60,000 bases of DNA from Bolinopsis microptera (lineage: Eukaryota; Ctenophora; Tentaculata; Lobata; Bolinopsidae). Positions 11,070 through 23,200 of the stretch are shown piece after piece. Position 1 is the stretch's first letter, and every line of letters begins with the position of its first letter. The notes beneath the pieces were generated by a model, which did no database searches, was not told where the DNA came from, and was given only the letters and a program-made list of their open reading frames with translations. The stretch is taken from positions 10,146,169 to 10,206,168 of the forward strand of contig NC_087072.1 in NCBI RefSeq assembly GCF_026151205.1. Direction: 5' to 3'. The translations under genes and the position numbers were made by a program.

Positions 11070-11688
11070 CTTGCACTCTAAGCTGTGCAGGGATTCTGTC
11101 TGGACCGCCACATCAGCGGTGATTCCTCCTATCCTTTTAACCTTGCCAAGTCTGTGCTTGCGGTCAGCTCTCATTTTCTTATACCTCAGACTCACTTCCC
11201 GCAGCATGTCCTCCGTAACTGCTGACCCTGAAAAGGAATATAAATCAAGTTTCTGTGTTACAAACCACTAGTATACTAGTTTCAAGTGCTGATTTTATGA
11301 AACAATATCACCTTTATAATTATATTGCTTAATATCTTACCTTCTATATGGCAGAACCTGCCGACAGCCTCCCGTATCTCCTTATCATTTACCAGTGAGG
11401 GGTTCCGCCTCCTAAACTTCCTAGATAGAACATTATTACTACAAGCATCAATCAGTAATCTTACACCAAATAAACAATCACACAGTTCAAGCTCCAAGGT
11501 AAATGTATATTATATAACTATAGTTACCGAAGATTATATTCAATATTTTAAATGAAATAGCAATTATCAATAACTTACTCCCATTGCTGCTTCCTCTCCC
11601 CGAGTGGTTTGAGCTGCCGGGTAACAGTTAATCCCGCAAACATTCTCATTCTTTGTGACATATCTGCATTGTATTATTTTATAGATTC
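11070..11688 (-). CDS. unidentified multi-exon gene fragment (3 exons)
   Basis: Three minus-strand exons, 11579-11688, 11341-11491 and 11070-11227, have GT donors and AG acceptors and stay in phase. They encode a Cys-containing N-part (CRYVTKNENVCGINC), a basic middle (RKFRRRNPSL) and a charged, probably helical segment (MLREVSLRYKKMRADRKHRL) ending in GGITADVAVQTESLHSLECK. The CxYV...CGxxC stretch might be a small metal-binding motif. I do not recognise the family. The 5' and 3' ends are not resolved. A read-through alternative of the last exon stops after about 20 more codons. Confidence 0.45.
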
Positions 11689-12129
11689 CTATAATATTGT
11701 GTATATTAAGACCAGTTAATGAGCAGAGACTTTAAGGAGAACATATATGACAAACGATATTCACCATTATGTTTATCTATGAAATAGGCATGCAGCCTGT
11801 CTAGTATATATAGCAAAATATAAATGACGTCATAATATGAACAGGAACAACACGCAAAGTTAAAATGATGTAATGAATTGAAACACAACCTAGTAGCGCA
11901 TCTATCCAGCATTATTGGCGCGTTACCAAGCGCCCGTAATTCTGGTAGCGCTCGATTCTAAATGCGATTTGAAGATTTCATAATTCCAAGAAAATGCGCG
12001 GCACTACTACAAAAAACAATTAAATCATGTTATGAAAACTTTAAAATATTGCTATCAATCATATATAACTATTATATTTGCGATTATCGTTTTTAAAACG
12101 ATTAATATTATCGTGCGATTATATTTAAC

Positions 12130-12256
12130 GGGTGATACTCGTGATATCGTAAAATATTTGTTTCAACCGTCTACTTGTAGGTTTATAACCTACCAGGACG
12201 CGCGCCGAGTTGGACTCATCGACGGTGCTGGAACAAATATTTTACGAGTATCACCC
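12130..12256. repeat. 127-bp foldback element
   Basis: The left arm 12130-12162 (GGGTGATACTCG, then TAAAATATTTGTT) is repeated inverted at 12232-12256 (AACAAATATTTTACGAGTATCACCC). The left arm has a 7-base insertion relative to the right. The interior contains a smaller palindrome, GTAGGTTTATAACCTAC. Confidence 0.7.
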
Positions 12257-12414
12257 ATTAATTGACAATTATCGCGCGATGATCGGTAGCACAGCCACAA
12301 CAATAATTATAAACGCGCGTGTATATTGTATACCAATTTATTGACGGATGTTAATTGATTGTTGATTTGACATACGTTGCATGCCACTTTTCGCGCGCGA
12401 AACATGTATCAATT

Positions 12415-12940
12415 TACTGGGCCGCGCTCAGCCTGTCATTCCGCCAAATCTTTATTAATGTTTATGAATGTTTATGAACATAATAGCCTGGGGTCCCCAG
12501 GTAAGTATCAATAATTGATATTACTCTGTACTCGTCTAAATTTCTTCGAAGTAGCGCGCGCCGCTTCCTTCTCGATGACACGAGCTACGAAGTAGCGCGC
12601 GCCGGGCCAGATCATTAATAATGGTCAAATCAATTTATCGTCGAGTATTATTTTGAGCACGAATAGAATCTACAAATATTCTACCGTGTAACTGTAACGC
12701 GCAGCACGTAGGATTGATAATTAAAATTTATATTTGGCATGGCTTTACCTGAGGACCTTTTGTCTCACGTTGCGACCCCCACGGTCGTTTCACTATGGTC
12801 CTGACGATACAGGGGGCCGAGCCGCGCACTTCGTGCGCGGCGGGTCATACAACGTATGACAAGGGACCTCAGTACAGGCTATCATGTTCATTAATACTAA
12901 TAGAGATTAGGCGGAATGACAGGCGGAGCGCGGCCCAGTA
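12415..12940. repeat. non-autonomous TIR element, GC-rich ends
   Basis: TACTGGGCCGCGCT followed by CAGCCTGTCATTCCGCC at 12415-12450 reappears inverted at the right end (12905-12940). The arms extend inward to AGCCTG/CAGGCT (to 12490 and from 12875), interrupted by a short ATGTTTATGA duplication in the left arm. The interior holds CGCGCG-rich palindromes (AGTAGCGCGCGCC twice). There is no coding capacity. Confidence 0.75.
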
Positions 12941-13092
12941 ATGATCTTGGTTACAGTTTGATTCACGATGTCAATCCTTCGCAGCTCGGTGAGGCACAGT
13001 GGTGCATCTCGCCGATCTACCGAAGATAGATGCGAGAAGCATTATTTGATGCGCGCGCGACCCAGTAGTGCATCGCGCTACAAGGTTACAGT

Positions 13093-13411
13093 TAGAATAA
13101 TATAACAATTTGACAATATTTTAATTCAAATTCCACTCAATTTCTTAATCTAACTTAGATTAAGATTGCTTTATTTGAACAATTCACAAAGGTGCATCAA
13201 TTACAATTCATTTATTGAAGCTAAAAGTAAGGACATGCGTTATGCTACAAATGGTTGAAAATTAATACAAATTTCTGATTGATATTCGGCCAATCACCTT
13301 CTAAACTACTTTTTCTAAACTTTCTAAACATTTAAAATTTTTTTAATCACTATCAGGGTGAAATTGAGTGGAATTTGAATTAAAATATTGTCAAATTGTT
13401 ATATTATTCTA
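13093..13411. repeat. 319-bp MITE with perfect 52-bp inverted repeats
   Basis: Positions 13093-13144 and 13360-13411 are perfect reverse complements (outer TAGAATAATATAAC, inner TTCCACTCAATTTC). The arms show no divergence at all, which suggests recent insertion or gene conversion. No ORF is present in the 215-bp interior. Confidence 0.9.
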
Positions 13412-14252
13412 GAGGGAACTAAAAAAGAAAATTTTGATTACGTAATCAACGACCAAAACCCTCCCCCCCGTAATCAACCGTAAGCATTTGGAAACCCCCT
13501 CCCCCCTAGGCTGATTACGTAATACTAATATGTGAACGACCCCTGAGTGTAATGTGTCAGTGTAGGGCTCTGCTTCTCAAGCATTCGGTAAAAACCCCAA
13601 AATCGCCATATGTCCTTCATGAAGAGAACTCTTTCACTATTCCTATGTTTTAAAGGCTAAAGCCTCGATCTGAATTCAGTCATTAGATTCCTTCATCCTT
13701 GTTCGATTAACTGGTTGATTGTCAACAGGTTGATCAATCAAATGGAGGAGTTTATTGAGAGACTGTTGGAGGTTGCGAAATGTATCTTCTGTTTGTTGCC
13801 AAGTACTGTTTTTTGGATGACATTAACATATAACGGACTATAAACCTTTGAAATTTTTACGAAAAAAAAGACAACTAAAAAACGATGCATATATACGTAA
13901 ATATCAGTTTAAGTATCAGTTTAGATTAACACACAACATTACTCATTATGTTACATATTCAGCGGAGAGTAAACTGGTTTTCGCAGTAAAAATAAAAATG
14001 TAGCAAACGTAGGCTGCAACATATAACGTATTTGTAAGGGATATGTCTAAATGTTAACATAGACTTGTAATCAATAATCGTCAATGTTCACTCGTTAATA
14101 ATCAAAATTTAATTCAGTAAATAAAGTTTATAATGTTTCAGTATTTATAAATTCATAAAATAAATTAAATATTTAAATATTATAACACAGCTTTCAAAAA
14201 TACATAAAACGTTGATTACATGAAATGTTAAAATATTTTTCTCCATGTCAGT

Positions 14253-17200
14253 TCAGGTCTTATATGTTAAAGAAGGTGTTACGAGGAGTCTTACTTCCTC
14301 GAGCCATTGGTTAAACGATTTTAACGTTACATGCTGGAACTTATAGCTTAGTTGACGCAGATCTTCAGCACTTATTTCTGAAAATTGCAATATTTTCTGT
14401 TTAAAATCCGTCACAAATTGTTATTAGGAAAACATAATAGAATGAGTCGATGTTTGAGCATGTTAGACGATACCTGCCATGGCAAGGACCATTGAAAAGA
14501 TTTTCTTAAAGAAATAGCTACCTTTTAATTCGGGGAGAATAGAGAGTTGCATATCCAGGCTGTCCTTATGTAAAGGCATCAAATAACAATCAACAAATCT
14601 GAAATAATTTGTTAGTGTCAGCAGATCTATACAGTGTATAGTATACAGTGTTCCAATACTTAAGTTTTAGGAGTATCCTACTTCCTATCTTGACTATCTA
14701 TGTAGACCTTCGCCAACAGTCAAATTCTTCGAGAAACAACGATACTCCTTGGTTTTTTTAAAAGCTCAGCTTAATGTTTCATTAAGGGGGGGGGGGGGGG
14801 GGGGGGGTTCACCCTGATTTTTTTGTGAAACTTGGTTTCGAGATAGCAGCCACGCCCATATTTGGTCCAAATTAGGCCCAATTTAGCCAAATAGCCTGAA
14901 CATGCCCAAAAACCAGATTTTAGGTGCTCTACTTGTAGCTAGTGGTCTCCTGAACTCGTATATGAATTTTCATAAAGATCGGACAAAAAATGACCGAGTT
15001 ATGAGCCAAAAACCATATGACCATATTTGGGCATACGCACCAAATTTGATCGATTTTGGCCCATAAATTGGTCAAATATCAATATTTTTGAATGAAACCA
15101 ACTTTATATGAAAGGTAAGCCTATACTACACATTCTCTATTATTATCAGCTCAGTATCTAACTAACTGTGGATTCGGTGTTTAAATAATCGCAAAAAATG
15201 AACAAAACCGCCCATATCTCAGTTCGCGATATTTGCAAAACTGATTTCGCTCAAAACAATAGAACTCAATAGGGTGTCAATATTTTTACATGAAATTTTC
15301 AGAATCAACGTAGAATCGCATTTTGACCTTAAGTTTTGTATTGAAATTTTGAGTTAGGCCTTTAAAAAAATTTGGCGGCCAAATTCCAAAATTTGCCTGG
15401 CATTTTTCAGAATTTGGCCGCCAAATTTTTTTAAAGGCCTAACTCAAAATTCCAATACAAAACTTAAAGTCGAAATGCGATTCTACGTTGATTCTGAAAA
15501 TTTCATGTGAAAATATTGAAACCCTATTGAGTTCTATTGTTTTGAGCGAAATCAGTTTTGCAAATATTGCGAACTGAGATATGGGCGGTTTTGTTCATTT
15601 TTTGCGATTATTTAAACACAGAATCCACAGTTAGTTAGATATTGAGCTGATAATCATAGAGAATGTGTAGTATAGGCTTACCTTTCATATAAAGTTGGTT
15701 TCATTCAAAAATATTGATATTTGACCAATTTATGGGCCAAAATCGATCAAATTTGGTGCGTATGCCCAAATATGGTCATATGGTTTTTGGCTCATAACTC
15801 AGTAAAGTTTTGTCCAATCTTGATGAAAATTCATATACGAGTTCAGGAGACCACTAGCTACAAGTAGAGCACCTAAAATCTGGGTTTTGGGCATGTCCAG
15901 GGTATTTGGCTAAATTGGGCCTAATTTGGACCAAATATGGGTGTGGCTGCCCCGCGGGCACCGTTTGGCGGTTGGGGTCCGGGACCCCCTCAAAAGTTCG
16001 TTCACCGGCCCTAGTTTGTTGGTCAACTGCTATCTCGAAACCAAGTTTCACAAAAAAATCAGGGTGAACCCCCCCCTTAAGTAGAAATTAAGTTTAACAG
16101 GACTGATTCAGTACGAGCTCGGTGCGATAAAATTATAAGCATATTCGAGGAACTGTTTGACAGGCTAACTCACAGAACAGGCTCACTCACAGAACAGCGG
16201 TATAACTCACCTGTTTGAGGCTGTGTCGTCCAATAGAACTGCACGAGAAGGTACAGGGAATCTGTCAGCAGTGAGCTGCTCCACAAACAATTTAGCTTGT
16301 TCCAACAGCTCTTCTTTCTTATTCTGAGGGTATCGTGTCGGACTGAGAGTGTCCAAACTGGTCAATTTTGACATGTTACAGGCATAATATTAATTAACGT
16401 GTGAAACGTGCATATTATGTGTACAATAATCCTTTATTTAACCAAGATGTAACCAACTTTAGCCAATATAATATTAACGTCGCCTGAAGTCTGTTTATGT
16501 GTTGGTGACGTTATTACGTTGTGTTGTATTAGAGAATGTTCAGAATTTACAAAGGCTAAATTTTAGCTAATTAAGACCCTCTTGCCCCATTACTGCGGGT
16601 CCCTGACAATCACCACCACGTAAAACAACTTCGCTCGAAGTTAACATGGGCTGAAGTTGGCTACTGTAATACGCCCCAAGCAATTTTAATGGGATAATCT
16701 GATTTTCAAATTTTCTTCGGGATTTTGACTTCCAGGACCTTAATTTGGTTTCATACCATCATCAATTAACTGACTAATTGGTCTCTGGGCAAAAATGTCA
16801 TCCAATCTGTCAAATTTGTGTTCAGAAATTTTCATATTTTAAAATGGGACAGAAATTGGAAAATATGAATTTTCGTTTTGTTAAACTTTCTACTTCCTCC
16901 GACCGAAATCAAACTTCCAGCACCTCAATCGTATCATATGCCATTTATAATTGACTGACTTATAAGTTCCGGGTGAGAAATTCAGTAAAAACTGTAAAAT
17001 TTTGGTCCTGGAAACTTCTTCTTCAAAAACTGAAAATGGGAGAGAAATTATGAAATTATGAAAAATCAGCGATCACGAGTATTTACCTGTACTTTTGATC
17101 CTATCCAGATATAGATATCAGTCATCGTATCCAGGACAACTGCTTTATCTGATCTAAGAGCCAATGTTACAGGAGGGTATTCCGATATTCTTAACTCTGT

Positions 17201-20200
17201 CGATCCAGCCTGTGGGGAAATGAAGTTTAAGTGTTGAAGAACCACTGTACTGATGCACTACTGATCTGGTTTCACATTCGACACCTTGAACATTCAGTCG
17301 AAACACATAAAATAACACAGTGAAATAAAGTTTTTAAGTTAAAGAAGGTTTTTAACCTCGGTACAGTATGATAGTTGATATAGCTTGGCTTTGACGAGAT
17401 GTGACACTGCTGTAACACTAGCGCGTGACAGCAAGTGTAACAAATAATATTGAAGATCCCTGAAATATTTTGTTCATAAAGTAGTAGATACTTTTTGGGG
17501 GTGAACCTAAAGAATTAAAGTTGAAGGAATAAATTGATTCCAACTCGATCTATGGAACCACAATGATAACTTAAAGAATCTCCCCAATTTCCCAGTAACC
17601 TCTGCTGGAGCATGCGACTAATAATAGGACCGTGTAACAGGAAGTACAACTTCTCCAAGTACTCCTCGATCAGCGCTTTTACCGTATGCTGGACTGCTGT
17701 CTCTGAGTTCGTCACCAGCTGATGAGCCTGCTCCACAAGTGCGTCCGAGTTCTCCTTACGCTGATCCAGCGCTTGTAGGTGGTGTCGCGCGCAGAGCGCG
17801 AACACGGTGTCCGGACACATGGCGCACATGATCTCCTCGTGATCTACGACACAGTCGTATCTCACTGTACTCACATGTGTTACCTGAGCGGGAAGTTATT
17901 AAGACATTATCGAAACTTTACTCAATTCAAAATGTCAACTATCGTTAAAATAGAGTTTCAAAACATGATGTTCCAAGAAAGCTATGAGTAGATGTATTAT
18001 GTATATTCACAATAAAGTATTCTGTAAAGTACAATATGTATATTTACAATAAAGTGTTCTGTAAAGTACAATATGCATATTTACAATAAAATATTCTGTA
18101 AAGTACAATATGCATATTTAAAATAAAGTATTCTGTAAAGTACAATATGTATATAATTCACAATAAAGTATTCTGTAAAGTACAATGTGTATATTCACAA
18201 TAAAGTATTCTGTAAAGTATAATATAATAATAATATGTATATTCACAATAAAGTATTCTGTAAAGTACAATATGTATATTTACAATAAAGTTCCATCATG
18301 ACATTCATCAAGCAAATTAATTAGACTCAGATAGATTCACAACTTATCCCCGTGTTCACAAACGACCAGAAAGAATAACAAACACGGAAAAAAATTCTAA
18401 CCTTGGCGCACATGACAGTGTCGGTGTAAGAGTTAGTACACTGTAGGAAAATGGGCTGTGTGTTTATTCTGCTGGAAATTAAGAACGAAGCCCAAAACTT
18501 CTTGTCTTGAGTGAGGACAGGGTATCTTTTAGTGAACAGACTGCTTTCTTGGGTTGCACCTGCAATCTAGGGTGGATCATTTATTAAGTCATATTGATAC
18601 ATTAATTAAACAACATATTAACAATTTCAACTTGGTAAAACAGTCTCATGTTTTGGCTTTGGCGCCGAAGTATCTTGCCATACTTTATGGGGTTAAATCA
18701 ATTTGAAATAACATTTAGTACTAAAAAACTCTCAAGAAAGCTAAGAACGTTGGTTAAGTAGTAAAATTCTAACAAAAATGAAACTGCACCTGTGATAACG
18801 TAACATTTGAGGTTGTTTGCAGTCTGATGACACAGTCGTAACCAATAGTTTTCTCTATACACTTTGCTATTTCTCTGCTCATATCCCCGGAAATATCCTG
18901 CGATTTTAAGAATAATCGTGAAACTCTAAATCCATTGAACCCTTCCAATCTATCATATACATATCATGGTGAAATATTAGAAATATTGATAAAATAGCAA
19001 AATGATAAAATGATGCGAATAAATTTGTCAACAGAACCTAACCCTCACATTTTGCCACATGATTGATCCTCCACAATTCTCCACCAGAGGAGCCATTCTT
19101 TCAATACCATACACTGCATTTCCCAAACAGTACAAATGTGCAGCAGCTTTAGTTTTAGATAGAGATACACCCAGGCTGAGGAGAATTTGTTATCCTCACT
19201 ACGATCAATATAATGAACAATTTAGTAAATAATGAACAATTCAGTAAATAATTAACCTCATCGCAGCTGTCAGTTTACCACTTTTAAAACTCTTTATATT
19301 TAGAATTGTTAATAGAGATTTCACCTGGCAAAATATTGTTTGTTTTGTTCAGTCCGAGCTGAGTCTGGCAGGTTTGGTTGTGGGAGTTCCCCTCCGTTGA
19401 AAATTATCATGTGCTTTACTGCTTCCAATTTCGTGTCCTGAAATCATAGATAATAGATGGTAATTATCTCCGAGGACTACTCGATACCTCATATCCACTA
19501 CAACCAAAGTACCAGTACGTGGTTAACATCTATGCTTAAATTGGTGAATATAATTTGGGAGCAAATCGTATCACATGCCTTATTGTTTATACAATCTACG
19601 AAATATGAATAATCCGCTTAGCTTCGTTTATCGTATGGCTACCTAATATCGATGTCAGATGCACACATCAGAATTGCTGTTATAATTTAATAGTCATGAT
19701 TGAAGATGTCCTTGGGTTGATTAATCGAATTATTGAATGCTCTAAGGAAAATGACACATTTCAGCTATTCTCCGACATTATTGGAAACATAATAAAAAAT
19801 CTCTTTAAAAAATCAACAAAAAACAATTTTAAATCTATTTCCAACATTTTCTGAAACTTAATCACGAAGTCTCTAGAACAATTCAACAAAAATAAACATG
19901 ATTACCGAAAAAAAGCATTAGGCCATTATGTTAGTACCAACAAAATCATCATTGTGGAATTTTGACTGAAAATAGCAAAATAATCAATAAAAACAAAAAC
20001 CATTGAGACTATGATTTACATTTAAAGGGATCGTTCACAGATTACTTTGATAATCTAGTTGCTGATAAGTTAAAATTAGTTCACTTCATATTATGGTCAC
20101 GTTTCAAATATACAGGTATATCTTTTTTGGAGTAAGTTATTGTCGAAGCGTTTTATAAATACTTTAATTTATCATTTAACTATACATATAAATCAGCCCG

Positions 20201-23200
20201 ATTACTCGGCTGACTTACGAAATATAATATTACATATAATATTTACATGTATCCCTAACATCAAATGTTCTGTTATGTATCATCGCATCCCGTAATTGCG
20301 AGAAATGTTAGAGCGTTTTTTAGCACATAGCTATCCAAGAAGTTGTCTTAAAAGTTTAAACACTTTTCAAAAAACTTATAATATGCATCAAGATGAAATT
20401 TCAGCCTCCGTGATACCTACTCCCTATAATCCATTTAATTGTGAAGCTGTCACCTCCTTTTTCTCGTTCTCGTCATTTCCTGTCTTCCTCTTTAGCATCA
20501 TAAGGACCACCAGTAGTATCAGTGCAACAATGGGGCTGAAGATTGCCAGCATCTTGAACACCACGTGTAACAGTTCCTTATCTGCGTTTTTTCCTCCGCA
20601 AGACTTCTTTGGGATGATCCGTCTGCAGGGGAGTGGTTTCGCATCTTTGTCACATTTCAGAGTTTGCAGTGCTGAGAAGTTGTGACACTTCACACCGTAG
20701 CCCTGGTCACACTGTATCTCCACTTTGGACCCACGAAGGAAGAAGGGGAAATTATCTTTGTTCCGGACTTTGCCATGATGTGTATAGAACTGCGACAGGG
20801 CACAGAAAGGCGGTTCTTCAGTCTGGTTGAAAAACATGGGGTCCATAAAAGATATTCTTTGCAGGGAATCAGCATTATTATCGATGTTATTACCGGTAAA
20901 GAGAATGGTAAGTTGTTTATCTCCGATAATGCTTGAAATTGAGAAAATTGAGTGTTTAGTGCCATCATCCCTGGTGGCCATTATTAACATTATTTGTGGA
21001 TCCTCTTCCGTTAAGAAAACATCCCTACATTTGGACACGATAGCTTGATTCAACGGGTCATATTCGCTATCACGTTCGACATCAACATCTAAACACATGT
21101 CAGGCTCGTCTGCAAGGGAGATTTGATACAGATCAATTCCCATCCCTAGTACTGCCTTCAGAAGCCATCTTTTACCTCTCTTGCAAGGCTCCCAGCTCAC
21201 ACGATAGATTTCCTCGTCATCGGATATAATTTTTCTTTTCGACTTTTCTCGTTTACATAAACAATCCATCTTGATCAATGTATATTCACCTTGCTGGATC
21301 AAAAACCCAATCCCAGATTGACTAAGAGATATTATTTCTGGTATGCTTGCTCCAACTGACGCCGACCCATTATTCTCCTGTTTCACCATGCACATTTTCA
21401 CGAGGCTTACGTGGAGTAACTCTTTTTTACCCTTCCAGAGGCTTCGAAAATCTCTGTTGAACAACGAACATGTGCTGTTGATGAATTCGTATATTAGAGC
21501 CTGGCATTTAAAAGTGGCTTTGCAATACAGCCAGCATTTGTGAGCTCCCATTGCTGTGAAGGTATGGAAAAGTCCTGCTTTAGGGTTCATATCCCAGATG
21601 GAGTCTAAACACGTAGCAAATGTCTCGTCTTTATCCCATGCAGTGTTTTCAACCACGTTTTTCGCCGGAGGAGATACAGACAGGTTGGAGAAATTTTGAT
21701 GCAGGATCCCTGGGGGTGATGAGTCTAAGGCCACGCAGACTTGAACTGCAATAACTTTAACTATCACCCCTTTACCGAAACCTCGCAAACCAGCTGGTCC
21801 TGTCACTAGTCTACGACCTTTATGTCTATCAAATGGTGCTCGTAAGATATTATCCATGATTGTACTGAAGAGAATTGAAGACAAAGTTGATGCTTTCACT
21901 GGTAGCACGCAGGCGGGGTACAAACATGGCAGAAGTTGTGGTGATCTAGTGTGGGCTGAGCGGATGTTGATATCGGTTGTCACGCGTAAACACTTCCAGT
22001 ATCACAAGATGGGCATAGATATGTCTCGAGCATTTGACACAATCAAACGCCAAACAATACTTGACCTTCTTGTCAAAGCTGGTTGCACAGACGACGACCT
22101 CAGACTAGTAAGACTCCTCTTAACCAACACCATGCTCAAGGTCAGAGTGGAAGGAGAACTATCTGCTGTATTCGAGAGTCTTCTTGGGTCCTTTCAAGGT
22201 GACAGTCTCTCCGGCAAGCTTTTCACTCTTGTCCTTGCAGGAGCTCTTATAGAACTACGCCATCGACTAGCAGAGTCTCCCCCACACATACCCAATCCCC
22301 CTATTTCAAAAGAAGGTATGCCACTGGAGTCAGCGTATTCAGATGATTGTAACTTCATGAACGTGGAAAAAGAATCCTTAGAAGCTATCCTACCAATAGC
22401 TAAGGAAGTCTTCAAGGAGTTTAACCTGTTTATTAACACAGAGAAAACAGAATTTACCCATGTTTTCCTCGCTCCTGTTGGGGAAACAATCCCTGGTCGT
22501 GATGATACCATGTTACGTGGAAATGAAGATTGGCGGAAGAGTAAGATTCTTGGGTCATTGTTGTGTAGTGAAAGTGATATAGCTGCTCGATGCATTGCTG
22601 GGAACAATGCCTTCTATAAGTTCACCAAGATCTGGTCTCAGCAGAATATCTCCGTTACCAGAAAGATAGCAGTATACGAAGCCCAAATTGTATCAATCAT
22701 CATGTACAATTGCAGTAGTTGGTGTCCTACTGCAAAGTCACTAGAAAAACTAGACATTTGCCATAGAAAACACCTTAGATCATTACTGAACATTTATTGG
22801 CCTCATGGAACAATATCCAATGCAAACTTATACCTAAGATGTAACTCAGTAAAGCTATCAGATCGTGTCCCTAAATCAAGGTGGAAGCTCCTAGGTCATA
22901 TCTTGCGTAGTGCTGATGACTCCCCCGCTGCATTAGCGTTAAAGTTTGCTGTCACAACAAACTGTAAAGGGCGCGTCGGTGCGCATCGTAAGAATTTGTT
23001 CAAGATTATTGTGAATGATTTGACCCGTAGAGGTTTAAAACTTAACTCTTTGAATGATCTTAATAAGCTTAAGATATTAGCCGATGATAGAGTTGCTTGG
23101 AGAAACAAATTTTTACTCTAGCTGTCTCGATCTGTACTGATCACCATTTTAGGATGACTTGATTTCTTTTAGGGGTTTTGAATATTTTAATGGTGTAAAC

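Noticed and set aside
10897-11271. 124-codon plus-strand ORF
   Set aside because: It is antisense to a better supported spliced exon (11070-11227) with matching phases.
11706-11912. 68-codon minus-strand ORF upstream of the unknown gene
   Set aside because: An ATG is present, but the possible donor after it does not match the phase of the exon at 11579-11688 and the peptide is low-complexity.
13430-13530. Possible transposon ends (TGATTACGTAAT on both sides of C-rich tracts)
   Set aside because: The short palindromic motif and C-runs suggest a small element, but inverted arms beyond about 12 bp and a target duplication could not be established.
15854-16051. 65-codon minus-strand ORF
   Set aside because: It lies wholly inside the palindromic foldback element and has no motif.
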